This document shows positions 1-5,757 of a stretch of 5,757 bases of DNA, piece by piece. The stretch comes from Helicobacteraceae bacterium (GTDB lineage Bacteria; Campylobacterota; Campylobacteria; Campylobacterales; Sulfurimonadaceae): the NCBI GenBank assembly GCA_027068615.1, contig JAMOQV010000145.1, positions 1-5,757 of the forward strand, given 5' to 3'. A program made the translations under genes and the position numbers. Below the pieces are notes generated by a model, which saw only the letters and a program-made list of their open reading frames with translations, was not told the DNA's origin and did not search any database. Each line of letters begins with the position of its first letter. Within the stretch, counting starts at the first letter, position 1.

Positions 1-239
1 GATTTTTTTCTTTTTGTTTTTTGATCAGCTTCGTTTTTTTGATGTTCTCTATCTGCATCAACTTCTTGATTGTCTTCTGTTGGTCTTACTTCTAAAACTT
101 TTTCATCTTTTTCATTTACTATTGTTTGAGCTATGACATTTTGAAGCTCTATTCTATTGTTATGTGCATTTTGTATATTTGAGATACTTACAGCTTGTTG
201 ATTTACATATACTGCATTACCTATAGCTCCTATTGACAT
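1..239 (-). CDS. Unrecognised small hydrophilic protein, N-terminal part (3' end beyond the window)
   Basis: Seventy-nine codons are open from an ATG at 239-237 to the left edge, with no stop, so the gene continues outside the window. The start is well fixed: the minus strand has AAGG at 250-247, seven bases before the ATG, and an in-frame TAA at 278-276 with no other start codon between. The protein begins MSIGAIGNAVYVNQQAVS. Residues 1-42 are a moderately polar segment rich in Asn, Gln, Ile and Val that could form an amphipathic helix. From about residue 43 it becomes strongly charged (Glu, Asp, Lys) and ends at the edge in a Lys-rich stretch. There is no signal peptide, membrane segment or Cys motif. 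I do not recognise the family and assign no function. The gene is transcribed divergently from nifS. That it is real rests on the ribosome binding site and a sensible composition; a lineage-specific conserved hypothetical protein is most likely. Confidence 0.72.
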   Translation of the reverse strand, partial: MSIGAIGNAVYVNQQAVSISNIQNAHNNRIELQNVIAQTIVNEKDEKVLEVRPTEDNQEVDADREHQKNEADQKTKRKK

Positions 240-330
240 TTTATAACCTTTTTTTATAGTCTTCTTACTTATACCTTAAATTAAATACTACATAAACTTT
301 ACTTAAGCAAATCATAATAACAAACCCACT

Positions 331-339
331 ATTATAACA
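331..339 (-). promoter_or_regulatory. Extended -10 promoter element for the minus-strand gene
   Basis: Read on the minus strand, these bases are TGTTATAAT, a perfect extended -10 (TGnTATAAT) for the housekeeping sigma factor. No good -35 is found at 17 bases (only a T-rich stretch). This fits Campylobacterota promoters, which often lack a -35 box and rely on the -10 plus upstream AT-rich signals. It predicts a transcript start near 324 and a leader of roughly 85 bases before the ATG at 239. A match in AT-rich DNA may be chance; a nearer TATAAG at 273-268 is an alternative. Confidence 0.45.
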
Positions 340-370
340 AAATCAAAAGAGGACAAAAATAGTCTTATTT

Positions 371-380
371 AAAAAAAAGG
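371..380 (+). promoter_or_regulatory. Ribosome binding site of nifS
   Basis: A run of eight A followed by GG gives AAAAGG six bases before the nifS ATG. It is a typical low-GC Shine-Dalgarno. Together with the in-frame TAA at 381-383 it excludes any upstream start. Confidence 0.75.
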
Positions 381-386
381 TAAAAA

Positions 387-1595
387 ATGCAAGTTTATTT
401 AGATAACAATGCTACTACAATGTGTGATCCATTGGTAGTAAAAGAGATGATGCCATTTTTTAGTGAATTGTATGGTAATCCAAACTCACTTCACAAATTT
501 GGAACAGCAACTCACCCAGCTTTAAAAAAAGCGATAGACCAAGTATATAATGCACTAAATGCATCTGATAATGATGATATAGTTTTTACATCGTGTGCGA
601 CAGAGTCAAACAACTGGATTTTAAAGTCAGTTTTTAATGACCATATAGTAAATGGGAAGAAAAACCATATCATAACTACAGAGGTTGAACACCCATCTGT
701 TCTTTCAACTTGTAAATGGTTAGAGGAAGAAGGTGTAAAAGTTACATACTTACCTGTAAATGAGCAAGGTGTAGTTGATGCTAAAACTGTTGAGAGTTTT
801 ATAACTGAAAATACAGCTTTAGTTTCTGTTATGTGGGCTTCAAACGAAACTGGTGCAATTTTTCCTATAAAAGAGATAAGTGAAGTTTGTCAAAAAAATG
901 CAGTTTTATTTCACACAGATGCAGTTCAAGCAGTTGGTAAAATTCCAGTTGATTTAAATGATGTAAAAGTTGATTTTCTTTCAATGTCTGCTCATAAATT
1001 CCATGGACCAAAAGGTATAGGTGCTTTATATATCAGAAATTCAAGAAAACTTACACCATTACTTCATGGTGGCTCACAGATGGGTGGTCGCCGTTCAGGA
1101 ACACTAAATGTTCCTTACATAGTAGGTATGGGAAAAGCTATCGAGTTAGCAACGACTAATATTCAGTCAAAAATGGCATCTATAAGAGCTAAAAGAGATA
1201 GACTAGAAGATGCACTTTTAGAGTTAAGTGATACTTTTGTAGTTGGTAATAGAGCAAACCGTACACCAAACACTATACTTATCTCAATCCGTGGTGTTGA
1301 GGGTGAAGGTATGCTTTGGGACTTAAACAACGGTGGAATTGGAGCATCAACTGGTTCTGCATGTGCTAGTGAAGATTTAGAAGCAAATACTGTTATGCTT
1401 GCAATTGGGGCTGATAATGAGTTAGCTCATACTGGTATAAGACTAAGTTTAAGCCGTTTTACAACAGATGAAGAGATAGACTACACAATAGAGCATTTCA
1501 AAAAAGGTGTTGCAAGACTTCGTGCGATTTCAAGTTCATTTGCAAAACAACAACCAACAGAGGGTGGAGAAGCAAAAGCTTGCGAAATGCACTAA
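387..1595 (+). CDS. nifS: Cysteine desulfurase NifS (PLP-dependent sulfur donor for Fe-S clusters)
   Basis: NifS removes sulfur from L-cysteine, giving alanine and a persulfide on its active-site Cys, which it passes to the NifU scaffold in the cytoplasm. The 402-residue protein has the class-V aminotransferase fold from the first residues (VYLDNNATT, 3-11). Visible active-site residues are His102 (in EVEHPSV), Asn153 (ASNETG), Asp178 and Gln181 (HTDAVQ), the PLP-binding Lys204 in SAHKFHGPKG, and the catalytic Cys326 in STGSACAS. The RRSGT (235-239) and IRLSLSRF (351-358) motifs are also in place. The start is secure: AAAAGG ends at 380, six bases before the ATG, and an in-frame TAA sits at 381-383. 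The gene lies 37 bases upstream of nifU, the usual order for this pair. The C-terminus carries a short polar tail ending KACEMH, with an extra Cys399. Pairing with a NIF-type NifU, in a setting without nitrogenase genes, supports a housekeeping role. IscS is the close paralogue; the partner favours the name NifS. Confidence 0.96.
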   Translation: MQVYLDNNATTMCDPLVVKEMMPFFSELYGNPNSLHKFGTATHPALKKAIDQVYNALNASDNDDIVFTSCATESNNWILKSVFNDHIVNGKKNHIITTEVEHPSVLSTCKWLEEEGVKVTYLPVNEQGVVDAKTVESFITENTALVSVMWASNETGAIFPIKEISEVCQKNAVLFHTDAVQAVGKIPVDLNDVKVDFLSMSAHKFHGPKGIGALYIRNSRKLTPLLHGGSQMGGRRSGTLNVPYIVGMGKAIELATTNIQSKMASIRAKRDRLEDALLELSDTFVVGNRANRTPNTILISIRGVEGEGMLWDLNNGGIGASTGSACASEDLEANTVMLAIGADNELAHTGIRLSLSRFTTDEEIDYTIEHFKKGVARLRAISSSFAKQQPTEGGEAKACEMH

Positions 1596-1620
1596 AAAAT
1601 TTTAAAGCAATAAATAAAAA

Positions 1621-1625
1621 AAGGA
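1621..1625 (+). promoter_or_regulatory. Ribosome binding site of nifU
   Basis: AAGGA lies seven bases before the nifU ATG at 1633. An in-frame TAA at 1615-1617 blocks any upstream start. The 37-base gap after nifS contains no terminator, so the two genes are probably co-transcribed but independently initiated. Confidence 0.75.
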
Positions 1626-1632
1626 ATTAAAG

Positions 1633-2613
1633 ATGGCAAAAAATGATATGTTAGGCGATTCACTTTGGGATGCCTACTCAAATAAAGTAACAACACTTAT
1701 GAATAACCCTCAACACCAAGGGGAGATATTTCAAGAGGAAGCAGAAGCTAGAGGTCATAAACTAATCGTTGCTGACTTTGGAGCTGAGAGTTGTGGGGAT
1801 GCAGTAAGACTTTACTGGGAGATAGACCCAAAAACTGATAAGATAGTTGATTCTAAGTTTAAATCATTTGGTTGTGGTACAGCTATCGCATCAAGTGATG
1901 TTATGACTGAACTTTGTATAGGAAAAACTGTTCAAGAAGCAGTTAAAATTACAAATATTGATGTAGAAAAAGCTCTTCGTGATGACCCAGATACTCCAGC
2001 AGTACCACCTCAAAAGATGCACTGTTCTGTTATGGCTTATGATGTTATCAAAAAAGCAGCAGGGTTATACTTAGGTGTTGATAGTGAGAGTTTTGAAGAG
2101 GAGATTATAGTTTGTGAATGTGCTAGAGTTTCACTTCAAACTGTAAAAGAGGTTATCAGACTAAATGACTTAACAACAGTTGAGCAAATCACAGACTATA
2201 CAAAAGCTGGTGGTTTTTGTAAAAGTTGTATAAAACCAGGTGGACACGAAGAAAAAGAGTACTACCTAGTAGATATCTTAGCTGATGTTCGTCGTGAGAT
2301 GGATGAAGAGAAGATGAAAGCAGCAGCAGATGCTAGTGTAGCTGGTGAGGCTAATTTTGAAGATATGACTTTAGTTCAACAGATAAAAGCAGTTGATGCT
2401 GTTATAGATGAAAATGTTCGTCAGTTTTTGATAATGGATGGTGGAAATATGGAAATCATTGATATCAAAAAATCTGATGAATATATAGATATTTATATCC
2501 GTTATCTTGGTGCTTGTAGTGGTTGTGCAAGTAGTTCAACTGGTACACTTTATGCGATAGAATCAACTTTAAAAGAGAAACTTTCTCCAAAAATCCGTGT
2601 TCTTCCTATCTAG
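1633..2613 (+). CDS. nifU: Fe-S cluster scaffold protein NifU (three-domain type)
   Basis: NifU is the cytoplasmic scaffold on which sulfur from NifS and iron are built into clusters for transfer to apoproteins. All three domains of the full-length NIF type are present in 326 residues. The N-terminal IscU-like domain (about 1-150) has its three scaffold cysteines: Cys54 in SCGD with Asp56, Cys81 in FGCGTAIASS, and Cys131 in KMHCSV. The central BFD-like domain (about 158-205) holds a permanent [2Fe-2S] cluster on Cys161, Cys163, Cys196 and Cys199, in the CxC then CxxC spacing. The C-terminal Nfu-like domain (about 246-326) has GACSGC with Cys295 and Cys298. An Ala/Glu/Lys-rich linker at about 222-243 joins the last two domains. 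No key residue is missing. It sits directly behind nifS and ends just before a strong hairpin at 2617-2644. The length equals that known for the Helicobacter pylori protein, where NifSU is the general Fe-S system; an exclusive role in nitrogenase maturation is therefore unlikely. Confidence 0.97.
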   Translation: MAKNDMLGDSLWDAYSNKVTTLMNNPQHQGEIFQEEAEARGHKLIVADFGAESCGDAVRLYWEIDPKTDKIVDSKFKSFGCGTAIASSDVMTELCIGKTVQEAVKITNIDVEKALRDDPDTPAVPPQKMHCSVMAYDVIKKAAGLYLGVDSESFEEEIIVCECARVSLQTVKEVIRLNDLTTVEQITDYTKAGGFCKSCIKPGGHEEKEYYLVDILADVRREMDEEKMKAAADASVAGEANFEDMTLVQQIKAVDAVIDENVRQFLIMDGGNMEIIDIKKSDEYIDIYIRYLGACSGCASSSTGTLYAIESTLKEKLSPKIRVLPI

Positions 2614-2616
2614 TGA

Positions 2617-2644
2617 TATTGCAAAGACTTTTGTCTTTGCAATA
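2617..2644 (+). terminator. Perfect hairpin after nifU, likely terminator of nifSU
   Basis: TATTGCAAAGAC (2617-2628) and GTCTTTGCAATA (2633-2644) are exact reverse complements around a TTTT loop, giving a 12-bp stem without mismatch that starts three bases after the nifU stop. What follows (CTTATTATTATGATTTTT) is T-rich but interrupted, so it is not a textbook U-tract. The hairpin may end nifSU transcripts fully or partly, or protect the nifU mRNA 3' end while some transcription reads into addA. The structure itself is certain; its role is inferred. Confidence 0.7.
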
Positions 2645-2658
2645 CTTATTATTATGAT
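2631..2658 (+). promoter_or_regulatory. Possible weak promoter for addA
   Basis: TATGAT at 2653-2658 matches the -10 consensus in five of six bases, and TTGTCT at 2631-2636 is a poor -35 with 16 bases between. The -35 overlaps the right arm of the hairpin. It would give a leader of about 14 bases before the addA ATG. This is only a candidate: AT-rich DNA throws up such matches often, and addA could instead be read through from nifSU. Confidence 0.25.
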
Positions 2659-2678
2659 TTTTAAATTAGAATTTATTT

Positions 2679-5393
2679 ATGTTTATTAATAATTTAGCCT
2701 ACGAGGCATCTGCTGGAAGTGGTAAAACTTTTATGCTTGTTGTTCGTTATCTCTCTTTACTTTTCAAAGGTGCAGATAGCAAAAAAATCCTTACTCTTAC
2801 TTTTACAAATAAAGCAGCATCAGAGATGCAAGAGAGGATAGTAACCACTTTAGAAGAGTTAGAGCATCGTGGAGAGTTGGATGAGATAGTAAAAGTTACA
2901 GAGTTTTCAAAAGAGTTTTTACTACAAAATCGTCAAAGAGTATTAAGTGAGTTTTTAAACTCCCATACTAAGATTATGACCATAGATAGCTTTTTTACTC
3001 AGATACTTCGTAAGTTTTCACTTTATGCTTCACTTATGCCTGATTTTTCAACATTTGCATCTCAACACGAGATAAAACTTCTAACTAGATTTTTAAAAGA
3101 GGCTGATGTAGCAGGACAAAAAGACACACTTGTCTCTTTAGCACTAAATTCTAAAAAAAGACTTAGCGATATTTTCTCTCTACTTGAAGAGTTTTACATA
3201 AAGAAGCACGAACTAAGCCATATAAACTTCTCAAAACAAAACTATAAAGTGTTTGAAGATGAAGCTATGATGCACTTTAGTGAGTTTAAAAGGCTTATAG
3301 AATCTTGCTCAGTTGCTTCAAAGACAGCTTTGAGTGGTGTCGATGCAAACAGTTATGATGAGTTAGTAGCTAAAAGTTGGATAGGCAAAGAGACACTAAA
3401 CTATAGAACTTTTTCAAAATGCTTTACCCCCGAGATGGATGCCATCTTAACAAAGATTCAAGAAGCTATCAAAAATCAAAACCGAGCAAAAGAGCAAAAC
3501 TTTTTTCATTCACTTTTGGGGCTTGTCTCAACTTATGAAAAAGCAAAAAAAGCACTTTATATTGATGATAGTGAGCTTAGTTTTTCCGATGTTACAGTGT
3601 TGGTGCATTACCTTTTAAAAAACAGAGTTGATAGTGAGTTTTTATACTTTAGGCTAGATGCAAATATAGAGCATATACTTTTAGATGAGTTTCAAGACAC
3701 CTCTATAATGCAATACGAAATTTTAAAACCACTTATAAAAGAAGTAACAGCTGGAGAGGGTGTTTTTAACGATAGTAGTTTTTTCTTTGTTGGTGATGTA
3801 AAACAGTCTATATATAGGTTTCGTGGTGGTGTTAGTGCTTTATTTCACGAAGTGGTAAAAGAAAATGGCACTAAAACAGAGGCACTTTTAACAAACTACC
3901 GTTCACAAAAAGAGGTTATTGAGTTTGTAAATAGGGTGTTTGAAGATAAGATAAAAAACTATAACCATCAACTAACAAGAGATGAAGCAAATGGTGGGTT
4001 TGTTCAGGTTATGTTAAATGATGACCCACTACAAGAGGTATCAAAACAGGTAAAAACTCTTATAAAACTAGGTGCAGATATAGATGAGATAGCGATACTT
4101 TGTGCAACAAATGGAGATGGGCAAGAGATAAAAGAGAAGTTAGAATCTGATGGCATCGAAGTAGTTACTGAAACCACCACAAAACTTATAAATCAAAAAA
4201 ATGTAAAAGCACTTTTAGAGTACTTAAAATATGTTTATTTTAAAGAAGACATTTATAGATATAACTTTTTTTCACTTATAAATCAAGAGTTAGATACTAT
4301 AGAGTTTGTGGACTTAAATAGTGTAAAACTTATAGATATGGTAAAAAATGCCATAAAAACTTATAATCTTTTTAATGATGATTTTAATCTTATCAGATTT
4401 TTAAGTACTATTGCTAGATATTCAGATATAGAAGCATTGTTATTTGAATATGAAAGGCTTGATGTTAGTGCTGCTGCATCGGAGCTTAGTGGAGTTAGAG
4501 TTTTAACGGTTCATAAATCAAAAGGCTTAGAGTATGAGCATGTTATAGTTATGGATAGACTCAAAAAAGCACCACCATCAAGAGATGCTATCATCTATGA
4601 GTATGATGGTATAAAACTACAAAATCTTTACTTAAGAACAAAAGGGCGAGATGCCATAGATACAAACTATGCAAATGCTTTGGCAAAAGAGAGACTTCTT
4701 GTAAGGGAAGATAGTTTAAATGCTCTTTATGTAGCTTTTACACGAGCTAGAGAAAATCTTTTTATAGTAAAAAAATCAAAAGATTCTATGTTTGATATAC
4801 TAGAATTATCACCTTTTAGTAAAGGTAAGTTAAAAGTAGAAGTTAAACCTAAAAAAATTAGTATGATAAAAAATGCTAGATTTGATTATAGTGAATTATA
4901 CTATGGAACTCAAAGTGATATACTTGAACTTGAAAAAGAGGAAAGTCAAGACTTAAAATCACAAAACTTTGGTTTGGCTATACACTATATGTTGGAGATG
5001 ATAGGCTCATTTGATAAGAAAAATATATCTCAAGCAAAAGATATGATGCTAAATAAATATGGTCATATTTTAGATGAAGAGGAAATTAAAGATATACAAA
5101 ATCGTATAAAAATGCTTTTAGAATATAAAGAGTTTCAAACACTTTCAGATGGAGAGTGCTATAAAGAAAAAGCACTAAGATATAAAAATAATCTTAGATA
5201 TATAGACCTGTTAGTTAAACATAAAACAGGTGTTTGGAATGTGATTGATTATAAAAGCTCTTTAGCTTACTCAGAACATCATCTAAAACAGGTTTGTTAC
5301 TATGTTAAAGCTATAAAAGAGATAACAGACGAAAATGTTTGTGGTTATATATGTTATCTACTTGAAGATGGGATTAAGATAGTAAAAGTGTAG
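2679..5393 (+). CDS. addA: AddA-type helicase-nuclease (RecB-like double-strand-break repair)
   Basis: AddA is the motor and nuclease subunit of AddAB, which unwinds and trims broken DNA ends to start RecA-dependent recombination. The superfamily 1A helicase motifs run in order: Walker A ASAGSGKT (10-17), Ia LTFTNKAASEM (40-50), TIDSFF (101-106), Walker B LLDEFQDTS (334-342), motif III VGDVKQSIYRFRGG (371-384), motif IV TNYRS (405-409), motif V VLTVHKSKGLEYE (608-620) and motif VI LYVAFTRARE (683-692). A C-terminal PD-(D/E)XK nuclease follows, with His769 (GLAIHYMLE), Glu829, Asp843 (YIDLLV), and Asp857 and Lys859 in VIDYKS, then Gln871 with Tyr874/Tyr875. The C-terminal nuclease rules out plain UvrD, Rep or PcrA. 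At 904 residues it is much shorter than Bacillus AddA (about 1230) but in the range of the epsilonproteobacterial form. The ATG is the only usable start, since an in-frame TAG lies at 2667-2669; the Shine-Dalgarno is poor (only AGAA at 2668-2671). No addB flanks it. RecB is the main alternative name. Confidence 0.93.
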   Translation: MFINNLAYEASAGSGKTFMLVVRYLSLLFKGADSKKILTLTFTNKAASEMQERIVTTLEELEHRGELDEIVKVTEFSKEFLLQNRQRVLSEFLNSHTKIMTIDSFFTQILRKFSLYASLMPDFSTFASQHEIKLLTRFLKEADVAGQKDTLVSLALNSKKRLSDIFSLLEEFYIKKHELSHINFSKQNYKVFEDEAMMHFSEFKRLIESCSVASKTALSGVDANSYDELVAKSWIGKETLNYRTFSKCFTPEMDAILTKIQEAIKNQNRAKEQNFFHSLLGLVSTYEKAKKALYIDDSELSFSDVTVLVHYLLKNRVDSEFLYFRLDANIEHILLDEFQDTSIMQYEILKPLIKEVTAGEGVFNDSSFFFVGDVKQSIYRFRGGVSALFHEVVKENGTKTEALLTNYRSQKEVIEFVNRVFEDKIKNYNHQLTRDEANGGFVQVMLNDDPLQEVSKQVKTLIKLGADIDEIAILCATNGDGQEIKEKLESDGIEVVTETTTKLINQKNVKALLEYLKYVYFKEDIYRYNFFSLINQELDTIEFVDLNSVKLIDMVKNAIKTYNLFNDDFNLIRFLSTIARYSDIEALLFEYERLDVSAAASELSGVRVLTVHKSKGLEYEHVIVMDRLKKAPPSRDAIIYEYDGIKLQNLYLRTKGRDAIDTNYANALAKERLLVREDSLNALYVAFTRARENLFIVKKSKDSMFDILELSPFSKGKLKVEVKPKKISMIKNARFDYSELYYGTQSDILELEKEESQDLKSQNFGLAIHYMLEMIGSFDKKNISQAKDMMLNKYGHILDEEEIKDIQNRIKMLLEYKEFQTLSDGECYKEKALRYKNNLRYIDLLVKHKTGVWNVIDYKSSLAYSEHHLKQVCYYVKAIKEITDENVCGYICYLLEDGIKIVKV

Positions 5394-5399
5394 TATAAT
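5394..5399 (+). promoter_or_regulatory. Perfect -10 box placed for a leaderless start of the downstream gene
   Basis: TATAAT begins at the base after the addA stop codon. With its last base at -7, the predicted transcript start is 5406, the A of the next gene's ATG. No Shine-Dalgarno precedes that ATG (the bases between are ACCTTT). No -35 is found at 16-18 bases. The match and spacing are seen directly; use as a promoter is inferred, and a chance match in AT-rich DNA remains possible. Confidence 0.4.
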
Positions 5400-5405
5400 A
5401 CCTTT

Positions 5406-5757
5406 ATGAAAAAATTACCTATAGGCATCTCAACATTAAGAAATATTATAGAAGAGGGTTATTTGTATGTAGATAAAACAGATATAGCCTTAAATCTTAT
5501 AGAAAATGGAAAATACTACTTTTTATCTCGTCCAAGAAGATTTGGAAAAAGTCTGTTTTTAGATACATTAAGAACTATATTTGATGGAGACAAAGAGATA
5601 TTTAAAGGTCTTAGTATCTATGATAGTGGCTATAAGTTTGAAAAGTATCCTATAATTCGCATCAGTTTTAACAGTGGTAGATTTAAGTCTAAAGATGATT
5701 ATGAACAAAGAATATTTGAGATACTAAACTTTAACCAAAAACAGCTAGATATAGAGT
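5406..5757 (+). CDS. AAA-ATPase-like / PD-(D/E)XK family protein, N-terminal part (continues past the window)
   Basis: The first 117 codons are open to the right edge. The start MKKLPIGIST, then YLYVDKTD (19-26) and the P-loop-like SRPRRFGKSL (41-50), followed by a polar segment through PIIRISF (82-88), are the hallmark of the AAA-ATPase-like family (Pfam AAA-ATPase_like). These proteins normally run to about 500-550 residues and end in a PD-(D/E)XK nuclease-like domain (formerly DUF1703), which would lie outside this window. Lys48 is the expected nucleotide-binding lysine; the loop is RRFGKS rather than classical GxxGxGKS, as is normal for this family. They are predicted cytoplasmic, often occur in several copies per genome in patchy distribution, and have no settled function. 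The ATG is 12 bases after the addA stop, in the same frame, without a Shine-Dalgarno; an upstream start is impossible because the addA TAG itself is the nearest in-frame stop and no start codon lies between. It may share the addA transcript or be leaderless. Confidence 0.85.
   Translation, partial: MKKLPIGISTLRNIIEEGYLYVDKTDIALNLIENGKYYFLSRPRRFGKSLFLDTLRTIFDGDKEIFKGLSIYDSGYKFEKYPIIRISFNSGRFKSKDDYEQRIFEILNFNQKQLDIE

Larger units (their letters stand above)
240..386. promoter_or_regulatory. Divergent intergenic region between the minus-strand gene and nifS
   Basis: This 147-base AT-rich gap separates two genes that point away from each other, so it should hold promoters for both. I see no coding sequence, no strong hairpin and no clear operator palindrome. 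The best promoter-like element is the AT core at 330-339, described separately for the minus strand. On the plus strand the same core reads TATTAT (330-335) or TATAAC (333-338), either of which could act as a weak -10 for nifS with a leader of about 40-45 bases, but no -35 lies at proper spacing. Confidence 0.5.

Noticed and set aside
306..330. Sigma-54 promoter for the minus-strand gene (TGGG followed by TTTGC on the minus strand)
   Set aside because: The GG and GC elements are about 16-17 bases apart instead of the required 10, so the spacing is wrong.
344..352. Second Shine-Dalgarno (AAAGAGGA) upstream of nifS marking a leader peptide
   Set aside because: No start codon follows at a usable distance on the plus strand; the sequence runs into AAAAATAG.
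387..2613. A nitrogen-fixation gene cluster
   Set aside because: Only nifS and nifU are present. In Campylobacterota these serve general Fe-S assembly, and no nitrogenase structural or cofactor gene is visible.
2679..5393. addA being a UvrD/PcrA helicase, or a broken gene because it is short
   Set aside because: All helicase motifs and a C-terminal PD-(D/E)XK nuclease are present in one intact frame, and short AddA proteins are normal in epsilonproteobacteria.
5406..5757. The last gene as part of a named anti-phage system with addA
   Set aside because: Only one partial accessory gene is seen, its C-terminal domain is outside the window, and no partner gene or mobile-element boundary is visible.
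1..5757. tRNA or rRNA genes, CRISPR array, insertion sequence or attachment site
   Set aside because: Nearly all of the sequence is accounted for by the genes, and the gaps show no tandem repeats, spacer arrays, terminal inverted repeats or RNA-gene signatures.

Overview
The window is AT-rich, compact bacterial DNA. It carries three complete genes on the plus strand (nifS, nifU, addA), the start of a fourth plus-strand gene cut by the right edge, and the start of a short minus-strand gene cut by the left edge. The pairing of a NIF-type cysteine desulfurase with a three-domain NifU of 326 residues, the short AddA of about 900 residues, and the low-GC codon usage all point to the Campylobacterota (epsilonproteobacteria). 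A free-living Sulfurimonas- or Arcobacter-like genus is my best guess. That placement is inference from protein architecture, not from a database search.

Layout. Positions 1-239 (minus) encode the first 79 residues of an unrecognised small hydrophilic protein. Positions 240-386 form a divergent, AT-rich promoter region. Positions 387-2613 hold nifS and nifU, 37 bases apart, each with a good ribosome binding site; together they form the Fe-S cluster assembly unit. A perfect 12-bp hairpin at 2617-2644 separates nifU from addA. Positions 2679-5393 encode AddA, the helicase-nuclease subunit of an AddAB-type double-strand-break repair enzyme. From 5406 to the edge runs the N-terminal part of a protein of the AAA-ATPase-like / PD-(D/E)XK family, whose role is unknown.

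How the genes work together. NifS removes sulfur from cysteine and NifU assembles it with iron into clusters. In Campylobacterota this pair is the housekeeping Fe-S machinery, and nothing here suggests nitrogen fixation. AddA needs AddB, and AddB proteins generally carry an Fe-S cluster, so a loose functional link to nifSU exists, but addB is not visible here. No clearly new system is visible. The least ordinary points are the apparently leaderless start of the last gene, the hairpin between nifU and addA, addA without an adjacent addB, and the unrecognised minus-strand protein.
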